Source: Verrucomicrobiota bacterium
GTDB lineage: Bacteria; Verrucomicrobiota; Verrucomicrobiia; Chthoniobacterales; JAFAMB01
Direction: 5' to 3'
Assembly: GCA_019237325.1 (NCBI GenBank)
Contig: JAFAHI010000108.1
Span: forward strand, 1-32,524
DNA: 32,524 nt
Shown in pieces: positions 25,737 to 32,524 of this stretch. A program made the translations under genes and the position numbers. Under the pieces are notes generated by a model. It had not been told where the DNA came from. It did no database searches and was given only the letters and a program-made list of their open reading frames with translations. The stretch's first letter is position 1. Each line of letters opens with the position of its first letter.

Positions 25737-26723
25737 TTAGTCGCTGCAAAGATAGTATTGGTCCTCGACTTTGATAACATCCGCCCTGGTATTGGTCGCG
25801 TAGCTGAGAGAAGCGCCCTCAATCGGCGCGAACTGTGGTTCGTTGTTATATTCAACCTTCACCTTTGACCCAGCTTCTGTTCGCTTCACCACCGCTGAGA
25901 CCGGAACTTGCGCGAGCAAAATGGCGTCTTCGCATTCCGGTGTACCCGGAACAGAAGCCAACACCTCGGCGGGGAAATTGCTGAAATCCGCGGGAAGCTT
26001 ACTAACCCCGCTCCAAGGACCGTCAAGTGAGTTAGCACTCAACCAGAGCTTGTCGACTAAGAGGTAGTATTTTGACGCAGCAGAATCGAAGAAGAGGTCC
26101 CAATTGGCATTGAGGACAAACTTCAGGTCAATCCCTTTAATGGGTCCTAGCACCGAATCGCCCTGAACGGTCAATAGGACCGCCGGTTCCGTACTTATCA
26201 TAATCGTCGGCGGGTCTGTCTTCACCGGCACTGTTTTAGCCTTTTCCTGGCTAGCCTGGACGCTGGTAATCAGCCGGTCGAGCGAGACAGTAAGAGGCTT
26301 GCCGGGGAACGTGGATTTAAGCAGCTCTTCCATCTTGGTCTCTTCGTCGTCGGACAGAGCGGGAAAACGAACGGCGGTTATTTCGATGTCGTCAATTAGA
26401 ACCGTGCGCGTTTCCACATTCGCCGTGGTTCGGCCTTTCAGTTCCTCAACCCCGACAGCAGGTTTGCCATCCTTCGGTGTAAGAACAAAGGCAAGCCGCG
26501 CTCGCAGTTCGCGGAAATCCTTCCACTCGTCGACCTGTGGTTGATAATAGACAAAACGAATCCCGTTGCGGGTAACTTCACGCGGCCATCCTGGATCAAG
26601 CTGTTTTGCGCCTGGCGACTCAGGCGAAGCTGGCTTCTCCGCCGCGAAAACGCCGACCGCGGCATGCATCCAGGAAACCCCGAGGAAAAGATGAAATCGA
26701 AAGAAGCGGGAGAACGGCTTCAT
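25737..26723 (-). CDS. Exported hypothetical protein, apparently C-terminally truncated
   Basis: This 328-residue protein has a signal peptide-like N-terminus (about residues 1-28, ending VFAAEKP). The mature part is rich in beta strands: PREVTRNGIRFVYYQPQVDEW, IDDIEITAVRFPAL, DLFFDSAASKYYLLVDKLWLSANSLDGPW and VIKVEDQYYLCSD. A 'YYLL...W...GPW' unit followed by a second YYL unit suggests repeated small beta modules. The protein stops at the second YYL unit, just where the GPW part of that unit would be expected, so the C-terminus may be lost. From memory similar proteins continue further with W-F and G-P-W modules (not checked). The stop is 24 bases before the adaptor gene, giving an operon-like arrangement. 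Function is unknown. Confidence 0.6.
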   Translation of the reverse strand: MKPFSRFFRFHLFLGVSWMHAAVGVFAAEKPASPESPGAKQLDPGWPREVTRNGIRFVYYQPQVDEWKDFRELRARLAFVLTPKDGKPAVGVEELKGRTTANVETRTVLIDDIEITAVRFPALSDDEETKMEELLKSTFPGKPLTVSLDRLITSVQASQEKAKTVPVKTDPPTIMISTEPAVLLTVQGDSVLGPIKGIDLKFVLNANWDLFFDSAASKYYLLVDKLWLSANSLDGPWSGVSKLPADFSNFPAEVLASVPGTPECEDAILLAQVPVSAVVKRTEAGSKVKVEYNNEPQFAPIEGASLSYATNTRADVIKVEDQYYLCSD

Positions 26724-27107
26724 AAACAGGAAAACGGTACAAACACCTCGGGCAAAAAATAGCTTTCGCTAAATTCGAAAATGTGGGCGGCATCCTACCG
26801 TGACTCTTCGAGCGATGCCCTAGACCACGCGAACACCTGATAAATCAAGGCGAGGCGAGGAAAGGAAGTCGGACGAAAACACTTGTCCTAAGTGATGGAT
26901 AGCTAAATGAAATCAGTTTTTGAAACAAGTCTTATCTGCGGTTCCTCTATCCACTTTCCGAGAAATACCGAGCTTGAAGATCGGCCTGGATATTAGGCCT
27001 GTACTTGAACACGACTGCGACACCGGTAAATGCGTTAACCAATCCGGATGTCCGGAGACGCACATGCCGGTGAACAGCCTCAGCGCGCGACTCAAAACCG
27101 GCGCGAG
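26724..27107. other. Intergenic stretch, no gene found
   Basis: About 380 bases between the minus-strand 328-aa gene and the inverted repeat downstream of PNGase A. A 65-codon open frame at 26920-27117 lacks an ATG and a Shine-Dalgarno. No promoter could be assigned firmly. The promoter of the efflux group probably lies near 26730-26800. Confidence 0.45.
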
Positions 27108-27163
27108 TCACCGATAGGGCAAAATGACTAATGGGCGCGCCGAGTTTTTCGCCCTGCCGGTGA
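27108..27163. repeat. Imperfect inverted repeat downstream of PNGase A gene
   Basis: TCACCGATAGGGCAAAA (27108-27124) is inverted at 27146-27163 as TTTTCGCCCTGCCGGTGA. Fifteen Watson-Crick pairs form with one 2x2 mismatch and one bulged C; the loop is 21 bases. It starts five bases past the stop of the PNGase A gene and could shape its mRNA 3' end, although no clear T tract follows on that strand. Confidence 0.5.
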
Positions 27164-27168
27164 TTCCT

Positions 27169-28950
27169 CTACGGCGCAGACCCTTCTTCGTGATCGTAGG
27201 TCACAACGCTATTTGCCGCTTTGATGGTGTGCAGGTAATGTTGGTAAGGTGCAGTAGCGTCGAATGAATAGGTTTGGGAGCTGGCTTGCCCCTGATTCCC
27301 CGTGATTTGGAATGAGCTGTTAAAGAGCTGGGTGTCGACAGCATTCACTACGTTCGACAAATGGCTGGTGTAAGGCGCAACTTGCAGCGGAAGACCAATC
27401 TCCGGCAGCCAATCTCCTTGCTGATCGACAACGTATCCCCGATCGACGGTCGTCTTCTGCTGACCTGAGCCATCGGATTTAAAAGTCTGAACAATGTCGG
27501 CCGTGAGCGGATACGAAAGGTCCTTCACGCTAAGCAAGGTCGACGACTTCTTTCCGGGATCCGTATTCAGATCTTGATAAGTGCTCTTAGTGGTGAGCTT
27601 GGTGACTTGGAGAATGTCTTGCTCGTAATGGGTGGCAGAAACCACAAATCGCTGGTCGTTCGAAAAGCTAGCGTCTTGCTCAACCGTGGTGACCAGCTTC
27701 TCGGTCGGCGAAACCACGATGTACCCCTGCACCGTCAGATGTCGCGTGGATCGAGTCCCAATAGTGCCGTTCGGGTAACCCTTAATCTGATGAATGTTCT
27801 CCTGAATATCTAGCGCCGGCTGGTAATCGCCGGTCACGGTAACGCCGCCGGTGAGCGAACTAGAGTTATAATTCAGGTAAACGAGCAGGTTAGCTGAGGC
27901 CAGGAAGTAGTTGTTCGCGTTGTACACATTCAGCGAAATCGTATGCGAGTTGCCGTCGCTCAAGAGAACTGCAAACGGAGAAAGATCGACCCGGTAGGGC
28001 ACGAAATTCAACGCTTGGACACCAGGGATTGGCGCCCAAAGATAGGGATCGATGCCTCCAGTATAAATCCAGGGGTAGACGGGAGCAAAACCCGCAACCT
28101 GACCATCGATGTTTACTTCGACTTCACGAAACGAAGTTCCGCCATACTGGTTGAGCTGTTGAGCCAGATCATCTGAAACATTGGAGTACCAGAACTCATC
28201 CTGATATTGGCTCTGGGCAAAAACGTCTAAATAGACACGCGCGACCGTGGTGGGGATACTCTCGACTTGTCGGGGAACTGAAAACGTGAGCGACAAGGTA
28301 CTCATATTGGATTGAAGGGTGTAGCTGCCATCCGCGGTGCCGGGGAGAGGATAGACCAGATCGGCGACGACCGGCGCCTGTTCACCGCTTCCTTGAGTGT
28401 AAGGATAGAAAAGCAGGTACGCGCTGGCGTAAATCACTCCGGTGTACGTCCCGTTTATCAGATTCCCGATATTGATTTCGCCCGGCTGCGCGCTCATGAG
28501 CAGATTGCTGTACTCCGTCAGATCGCGCTCAATGTGCCAGGAAGGCCCCAGTTTGGGAGTGGGCTCGGACGTCGTTCCGATATAAACGACGGTGTTCCCG
28601 ATTGTCATCCGCGCGGTCCGATCATATTGAACACCGGACGTCACATTAATATCGCAGACTAGAATCACTTTTGCCCACGGTCGCGGCGAGTTGGGCGCTG
28701 TTGGCGGAGTAAACTCGGGAGGCGTATACGCGAAGTTTTGGGGATTGAAATTGTTGAATTCCAGGTTGTCGAACAGCTGCACTTTGGTCGGTCCACCAAA
28801 TTTTGCCGCCGGACGGCTGACTGGTGGATCCGCAGTGATGGTATTACCGGACCCAACCGGGCTTCCCGCGTAACTCGGGTTCCAGAAGCCGAACGATGCT
28901 AAAACCGAGAGACCGAAGAACCACGTCCTGAAGAAGCTTCGACAAATCAT
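27169..28950 (-). CDS. Exported PNGase A-family protein (peptide N-glycosidase A)
   Basis: This 593-residue protein has a signal peptide (MICRSFFRTWFFGLSVLASFGF...YAGS). It matches the PNGase A domain: PWAKVILVCDINVTSGVQYDRTA in outline, GPSWHIERDLTEYSNLL, GEINIGNLINGTYTGVIYAS, VYLDVFAQSQYQDEFWYSN and PVYPWIYTGGIDPYLWAPIPG. Plant PNGase A releases N-glycans from glycopeptides, including those with core alpha-1,3-fucose. A secreted bacterial member could trim plant or fungal glycoproteins. The ATG at 28950 is chosen because GAGAGGG lies 9 bases upstream; longer frames reach 29007 and 29130. The last third (about residues 380-593) is a separate beta-rich domain with no family I recognise. Confidence 0.87.
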   Translation of the reverse strand: MICRSFFRTWFFGLSVLASFGFWNPSYAGSPVGSGNTITADPPVSRPAAKFGGPTKVQLFDNLEFNNFNPQNFAYTPPEFTPPTAPNSPRPWAKVILVCDINVTSGVQYDRTARMTIGNTVVYIGTTSEPTPKLGPSWHIERDLTEYSNLLMSAQPGEINIGNLINGTYTGVIYASAYLLFYPYTQGSGEQAPVVADLVYPLPGTADGSYTLQSNMSTLSLTFSVPRQVESIPTTVARVYLDVFAQSQYQDEFWYSNVSDDLAQQLNQYGGTSFREVEVNIDGQVAGFAPVYPWIYTGGIDPYLWAPIPGVQALNFVPYRVDLSPFAVLLSDGNSHTISLNVYNANNYFLASANLLVYLNYNSSSLTGGVTVTGDYQPALDIQENIHQIKGYPNGTIGTRSTRHLTVQGYIVVSPTEKLVTTVEQDASFSNDQRFVVSATHYEQDILQVTKLTTKSTYQDLNTDPGKKSSTLLSVKDLSYPLTADIVQTFKSDGSGQQKTTVDRGYVVDQQGDWLPEIGLPLQVAPYTSHLSNVVNAVDTQLFNSSFQITGNQGQASSQTYSFDATAPYQHYLHTIKAANSVVTYDHEEGSAP

Positions 28951-28959
28951 AGCGAGCAT

Positions 28960-28966
28960 CCCTCTC
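28960..28966 (-). promoter_or_regulatory. Shine-Dalgarno deciding the PNGase A start
   Basis: GAGAGGG on the minus strand lies 9 bases before the ATG at 28950. Upstream ATGs at 28959 and 29007 have a Shine-Dalgarno that is too close or absent. Confidence 0.6.
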
Positions 28967-29076
28967 AGCCTCAGGTTCTTAATCGATATCTTTTGAGGCG
29001 TCGACATATTTTTGGCTTTGCCGGGAAGGACGCCTCGGCGGTTGTCACAAATCGGGATCTTCGATCGTCTTTTATA

Positions 29077-29159
29077 TAGGGATGAGCTTTGTTCGTCCGA
29101 GGGAACTTGAGAAGCAGGAGCTGCGAACAAAGGAGGGTGAGCGGGAGCTCATCCCCACG
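29077..29159. repeat. Short GGGATGAGCTC-type element between divergent genes
   Basis: The left end reads AGGGATGAGCTTTGTTCGTCC and the right end GTGAGCGGGAGCTCATCCCC, which together form an inverted pair over the GGGATGAGCT core. It separates the divergent PNGase A and CMD genes. It is related to the ends of the 24312-24490 element. Confidence 0.6.
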
Positions 29160-29172
29160 GAAAACTGAACCC

Positions 29173-29763
29173 ATGAATGAGCCATTTCTTCCTCCGATCG
29201 AAAAGCCCAAGGGATTGATTATGAACTTGGTATACGCCATGTCGCGCTGGCAATTCGGCAAGGTATTAACGCCGGTGAAGGTGTATGCGGCACGTATGCC
29301 CAACGCTTTCGGGACTTTCTTTGGAAAGGTCTCGGCGCTCGACAAGAAGCTACTGCTGTCACGCGAAACCGTCTTCCTTATCCGGGAGCAGGTAGCCCGA
29401 ATCAATGTATGTCTTTTCTGCACCGACATCGGGCGGGCATTCGCGATCAAAGAATCGATGAATGAAGCCAAATTCGATGCGCTCGACGAGTACAAGACAA
29501 GCTCGCTTTTCAGCGATGCCGAACGTGCTGCGTTGGACTATGCGACCGAGTTAACCCGGGATAAACAGATGAGTCAGGGAACGTTCGATCGCCTGGCCAG
29601 CTACTATTCCGAGCGCGAGATCTGCGAGATCGCTTGGCTAGTCGCGAGCGAACACCTTTACAACATGGCCAATATCGGGCTGAACATTCATTCCGATATG
29701 CTTTGCGATATCAGTAGAAAGTCGCGAACGGCAACGGCCGAACAGGCCGTCGCCGCCAAGTGA
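29173..29763 (+). CDS. AhpD/carboxymuconolactone decarboxylase (CMD) family protein
   Basis: This 196-residue protein has the helical CMD/AhpD-like pattern: LSRETVFLIREQVARINVCLFCTDIGRAFA, then FSDAERAALDYATELTRDKQM and REICEIAWLVASEHLYNMANIGLNI. The CxxC pair C80/C83 of the peroxidase-type active site is present, but the histidine usually four residues after the second cysteine is glycine (G87). Some activity other than classical AhpD peroxidase is therefore possible. The ATG at 29173 gives the family-like start; the open frame to 29089 is repeat sequence. It is divergent from the PNGase A gene. Confidence 0.8.
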   Translation: MNEPFLPPIEKPKGLIMNLVYAMSRWQFGKVLTPVKVYAARMPNAFGTFFGKVSALDKKLLLSRETVFLIREQVARINVCLFCTDIGRAFAIKESMNEAKFDALDEYKTSSLFSDAERAALDYATELTRDKQMSQGTFDRLASYYSEREICEIAWLVASEHLYNMANIGLNIHSDMLCDISRKSRTATAEQAVAAK

Positions 29764-29766
29764 AAC

Positions 29767-29798
29767 CGGTAGGGACGAGCTGAAGCTCGTCCCTACCG
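29767..29798. repeat. Perfect palindromic GGTAGGGACGAGCT repeat
   Basis: CGGTAGGGACGAGCT and AGCTCGTCCCTACCG form a perfect 15-bp stem with a 2-base centre. It starts three bases after the CMD stop and could double as a transcript-end hairpin, though no T tract follows. The unit is related to the GGATGAGCTC family at 24312-24490 and 29077-29159. Confidence 0.75.
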
Positions 29799-29817
29799 AG
29801 ACTGATGGCTTCGAGAG

Positions 29818-30069
29818 TTACTTGATGTTTAGGATCTGCGCTTCGCTCTTCGCAAAGATTTGCGCGGGGAGCGCGATGAAATGGACGCTATCCAAATCTG
29901 CGAAGCTCAGGAATTGGGTAAAGATATAAGTGTCACCTGAGGCGTCCGACCGGCGAACTGGAACGATTGGCTGGTGCGGAAGTTTAATACCCGGATTGAG
30001 CGCGGCGATTGGGGCCGCGTCCCAGTCACGGATCGCACCGGAGTAAATTCCGGCCAATACCGTGCACAT
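29818..30069 (-). pseudogene. Remnant of a PstS-like phosphate-binding protein
   Basis: The 83 codons begin MCTVLAGIYSGAIRDWDAAPIA and continue ALNPGIKLPHQPIVPVRRSDASGDTYIFTQFLS. This is the PstS middle segment that holds the phosphate loop (R-S-D-x-S-G). The sequence then jumps to LDSVHFIALPAQIFAKSEAQI, resembling the C-terminal end of PstS. Both the N-terminus (including signal peptide) and most of the second lobe, normally some 150-200 residues, are missing. It is an internally deleted, truncated fragment. No other pst genes are nearby. Confidence 0.75.
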
Positions 30070-30090
30070 GAGACTTATCGGTCGAGATCC

Positions 30091-30387
30091 TTATCCACCG
30101 GCCATCGCGCCGACGATCAAAAGTGGTTCCTGCCCGTCGACGACCTCTTCGGGCAAGGCGGTATCCGGTGGTTCCAGAGAAAGATCCTCGCGACAAGCAT
30201 AGAACCGAACAAAAGGACGCCGTTGCAGGGTGAAACGGTCCCGAATCGCGCCGCGCAACACCGGGTAACGGGCTTCGAGCGCGTCAAGAACCGATTCGAG
30301 GGTAGCTCGCCCGTCGATGGTGAGCTCCACTTCGTCGTGCACATTAGCTAATATTCGTAAATGATAAGGAAGAGTCACTCTGATCAT
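30091..30387 (-). CDS. MoaD/ThiS-family ubiquitin-like protein
   Basis: This 98-residue protein has the beta-grasp pattern of MoaD/Thi[37 protein letters not shown] and a C-terminal [10 protein letters not shown]. The Gly-Gly end is the activated thiocarboxylate site in sulfur-carrier proteins. The start overlaps the stop of the upstream BNR-repeat gene by four bases (ATGA), so the two are translationally coupled. From memory this BNR/MoaD-like pairing recurs in many bacteria with no known job. No MoeB/ThiF-type activating enzyme is in the window. Confidence 0.85.
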   Translation of the reverse strand: MIRVTLPYHLRILANVHDEVELTIDGRATLESVLDALEARYPVLRGAIRDRFTLQRRPFVRFYACREDLSLEPPDTALPEEVVDGQEPLLIVGAMAGG

Positions 30388-31499
30388 TGCAGTGTCTGGA
30401 CCTCGACCGACAACACGGCAGGCAAGTCGCGCACGATCGGACTCCAAAAATCTCCATTCTCGGCAGACATGTAAACTTGTCCGCCAGTGGTTCCGAAATA
30501 CACCCCGCACGGATCCAGCGCGTCAACCGCCATTGAGTCGCGCAACACGTTCACGTAACAATCTTTCTGGGGCAATCCTTTCGTTAATGGTTCCCAATCG
30601 TTTCCACCCGACCGGCTGCGATAAACCCGCAATTTGCCATCCGGCGGAAAATGCTCGGAATCGCTTTTGATCGGCACCACGTAGACGGTTTGGGGTTCAT
30701 GGGCGTGTACCTGTATCGGAAACCCAAAGTCGGACGGCAGATCGCCACTTACCTCGGACCAGGAATCGCCCGCATTATCGGACCGCATAACATCCCAGTG
30801 CTTCTGCATAAACAGGGTGTTCGGGTCCGACGGGTGCAAGGCAATTCGATGAACGCAGTGTCCAACTTCAGCCGCGGGGTCCGGTAACTCCCATGGGGAT
30901 TTCAGTCCTTGGTTGACCGGTTTCCAGGTCTTGCCGCTATCGTCGGTTCGAAAGACTCCCGCAGCCGAGATCGCGACGAACAGGCGGTCCTGATTTTTCG
31001 GATCGAGAACAATGGTGTGAACGCACATACCGCCGGCGCCAGGTTGCCAAAGATCCCCTTTCACTCCACGCAAACCGGGCATCTCTTGCCACGTGCGGCC
31101 GCCGTCCACTGTCTTGAAAAGCGCTGCATCCTCCGCCCCGGCATAGACCGTGTCCGGGTCCGTCAGCGAAGGTTCCAAATGCCAGACCCGTTTGAATTCC
31201 CAAGGATGTTGGGTGCCATCGTACCACTTGTGCGTACCGGGCACGCCTTCGTACTTAAATTCGTTGCCTACCGCTTCCCAAGTTTGGCCGCCATCATCGG
31301 ATCGCTGCAGCATCTGGCCAAACCAACCTGTATTCTGCGAAGCGTACAGACGATTCGGATTAACCGGTGACCCATTCACATGGTAGATCTCCCAGCCAGC
31401 AAAGTGCGGTCCGCTGACTTCCCATCGATTTCGCTGCGCGTCCGCAGTCAGAATAAAAGCTCCCTTCCTGGTACCAACCAACACTCGTACTTGGCTCAT
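30384..31499 (-). CDS. BNR/Asp-box repeat beta-propeller protein (sialidase/VPS10-like fold)
   Basis: This 371-residue protein carries five Asp-box-like units: [40 protein letters not shown] and [10 protein letters not shown]. These mark blades of a sialidase-type propeller. The start [17 protein letters not shown] lacks a signal peptide, so it is probably cytoplasmic. Similar proteins are often labelled exo-alpha-sialidase, but catalytic sialidase residues (an Arg triad and Tyr) are not evident. The coupled MoaD/ThiS-like gene suggests a shared, still undefined function. Confidence 0.85.
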   Translation of the reverse strand: MSQVRVLVGTRKGAFILTADAQRNRWEVSGPHFAGWEIYHVNGSPVNPNRLYASQNTGWFGQMLQRSDDGGQTWEAVGNEFKYEGVPGTHKWYDGTQHPWEFKRVWHLEPSLTDPDTVYAGAEDAALFKTVDGGRTWQEMPGLRGVKGDLWQPGAGGMCVHTIVLDPKNQDRLFVAISAAGVFRTDDSGKTWKPVNQGLKSPWELPDPAAEVGHCVHRIALHPSDPNTLFMQKHWDVMRSDNAGDSWSEVSGDLPSDFGFPIQVHAHEPQTVYVVPIKSDSEHFPPDGKLRVYRSRSGGNDWEPLTKGLPQKDCYVNVLRDSMAVDALDPCGVYFGTTGGQVYMSAENGDFWSPIVRDLPAVLSVEVQTLQ

Positions 31500-31726
31500 A
31501 GTGTTTCTCGCTTAATAGCGTGACGAACAGATGGGGTCATTCTGGACATCAATTTGTCTTTTTTTGGGCCATCGGAGGTGATCCCAAAGTCGAAGCTCTT
31601 CGAGCATAAGAACGAGAATCGTATGGGAAAAGAATAAACCGCGGACGCGCGCGCATTTGCCATCTAGGGGAAGAATGTCTTCGAGGCGCGTATTCATTCG
31701 TCGTAGGCGTGGAAGGAACTACCCAA
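31500..31726. promoter_or_regulatory. Divergent intergenic region between BNR protein and amidase genes
   Basis: This 227-base gap must hold promoters for both directions, but no clear -35/-10 pair stands out. A T-rich patch lies at about 31553-31564. GGAAGGA at 31711-31717 serves as ribosome binding site for the amidase. Confidence 0.4.
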
Positions 31727-32524
31727 ATGACCAATGACCCGATTTTCTCGAATATCACTGAGTGGGCCGGCGCAATCCGGGATGGCAGGATGTCAGCCTG
31801 CGAGGCGCTGAGAATTCACATTGCTCAAATCGACAAATACAATCCCACCTTGAATGCCATCAGCTTTTTCGATGCGGAGAAGGCGCTGAAACGTGCACGA
31901 GCTGCAGACGAGGCAGTCGCTCGAGGCGAATTTTGGGGCCCTTTGCACGGAGTCCCTTTTACCCTGAAAGACGCTCATTGCACCGCAGGCATGAGAACCA
32001 CCGTCGGATTCCCGCCATTCGCGGATTATGTACCGGAAGAAGATAGCCCGGTGGTCGCGCGTTTGAAGCGGGCGGGCGGAATCCTCGTTGGAAAAACGAA
32101 TGTCCCGACGATGCTGGCTGACTATCAAGCGAATAACCCACTATCTGGCCGCACCAATAATCCTTGGAACGTCCAGCGGACGTCGGGCGGTTCAAGCGGC
32201 GGCGCCGCTGCGGCACTAGCAGCAGGAATGACGCCCTTTGAAGTTGGGAGCGATCTTTCTAGCTCAATCCGGATCCCGGCACATTTCTGCGGGGGTATTT
32301 GGGCTAAAGCCGACCGAAAGGCGCGTTCCGTTAACAGGTTTGATTCCCAACCCGCAGAACCTGCCACGGCCGCCCGCTCGGCCTTCAGCTGGTTGGAAAA
32401 CGCTGGAACGAATCCCATCTGCTTGGGATGGCAAAGTCCGTGTCAGCCGTCACGGGGCGATTCCGGCGACCGCCGCTCGTCGTTGGCGGGACTTTAGCTT
32501 AGTCTAGCAGGCGCGGGATTGAAA
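31727..32524 (+). pseudogene. Amidase-signature enzyme, frameshifted and cut by the window end
   Basis: The first 189 codons encode an amidase-signature domain: catalytic K81 in PFTLKDAHC, cis-Ser S156 in RTSGGSSGGAAA and nucleophile S180 in GSDLSSSIRIPAHFCG. Amidases cleave amides with this Ser-cisSer-Lys triad. At 32291-32295 a run of five G shifts the frame. Removing one G restores VFGLKPTERRVPLTGLIPNP, the expected continuation. After about 32370 even the restored frame matches poorly. SRHGAIPATAARRWRDFSLV may be a scrambled version of the usual G-P-x-A-R-x-x-x-D-L block, and a stop follows at 32505-32507. The start is the ATG at 31727 with GGAAGGA 9 bases upstream. It is either a decaying gene or sequencing error near a contig end. 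Confidence 0.75.

Noticed and set aside
26920-27117. 65-codon plus-strand ORF with a stretch (LKIGLDIRPV) recalling the C-terminal part of some IS transposases
   Set aside because: It begins at TTG with no ribosome binding site, the similarity is only about ten residues and the following residues do not fit in any frame.

Overview
The window looks like a chromosomal stretch from a free-living, probably soil-dwelling, Gram-negative bacterium. Gram-negative envelope genes are clear: RND efflux pumps with a lipoprotein adaptor, Sec-type signal peptides and a periplasmic binding protein. Several families of short dispersed repeats sit between genes: a CAGATTACGCAGATT type, a GGGATGAGCTC/GAGCTCATCCC type, a CGTCCTCGTCCTCG type and a GAGTTACGCGTTACGAG type. 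From memory, these together with bacterial PNGase A and SABATH-type genes resemble Verrucomicrobiota (perhaps Chthoniobacterales-like) genomes. That placement is an inference and was not checked by a search. No rRNA, tRNA, CRISPR array or intact transposase is visible.

Layout. (1) 1-7833: a plus-strand operon with the 3' part of a DszC/SfnB-like flavin monooxygenase, a DszA/NtaA-like LLM-family flavin monooxygenase, and a complete ribose-type ABC importer (binding protein, double ATPase, two permeases). A convergent FCD-type GntR repressor follows, with a perfect 18-bp palindrome at its start. This reads as uptake plus oxidative breakdown of a small heteroatom-containing compound, possibly an organosulfur compound. 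A dispersed repeat lies between the ATPase and first permease and supplies the last residues of the ATPase. (2) 8035-9524: a DUF3291 protein and an SrpA-like catalase-related heme enzyme. (3) 9553-12639: a CGTCCT inverted repeat, then four minus-strand genes (small hypothetical, beta-propeller-like protein, Tat-like exported hypothetical, AraC regulator). The regulator is bracketed by a 45-bp direct repeat made of AraC 3' coding sequence. (4) 12640-13639: mostly non-coding, with a possible 60-aa ORF, a long imperfect hairpin and a dispersed repeat. (5) 13640-17441: a SABATH-family carboxyl methyltransferase translationally coupled to a DMT/EamA exporter, divergent from an acyl-adenylating ligase. 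(6) 17427-26723: a minus-strand group with an exported 328-aa protein that looks C-terminally cut, an RND adaptor, two tandem HAE1-type RND pumps and a small periplasmic helical protein. There is no outer-membrane channel gene. (7) 27169-29763: an exported PNGase A-family protein and, divergently, an AhpD/CMD-family protein, with a small repeat between them. (8) 29767-31499: a palindromic repeat, a PstS remnant, and a coupled BNR-repeat protein/MoaD-ThiS-like protein pair. (9) 31727-end: an amidase-signature gene broken by an extra G in a run of five and running out of the window.

Several loci are self-contained metabolic or transport modules separated by repeat-rich spacers and gene remnants, as in an accessory, recombination-prone region. 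No single new defence or mobile system was found. The most interesting items are the hairpin at 13318-13388, the SABATH/ligase/exporter group, the two-monooxygenase transport operon, the PNGase A gene and the BNR-MoaD pair.
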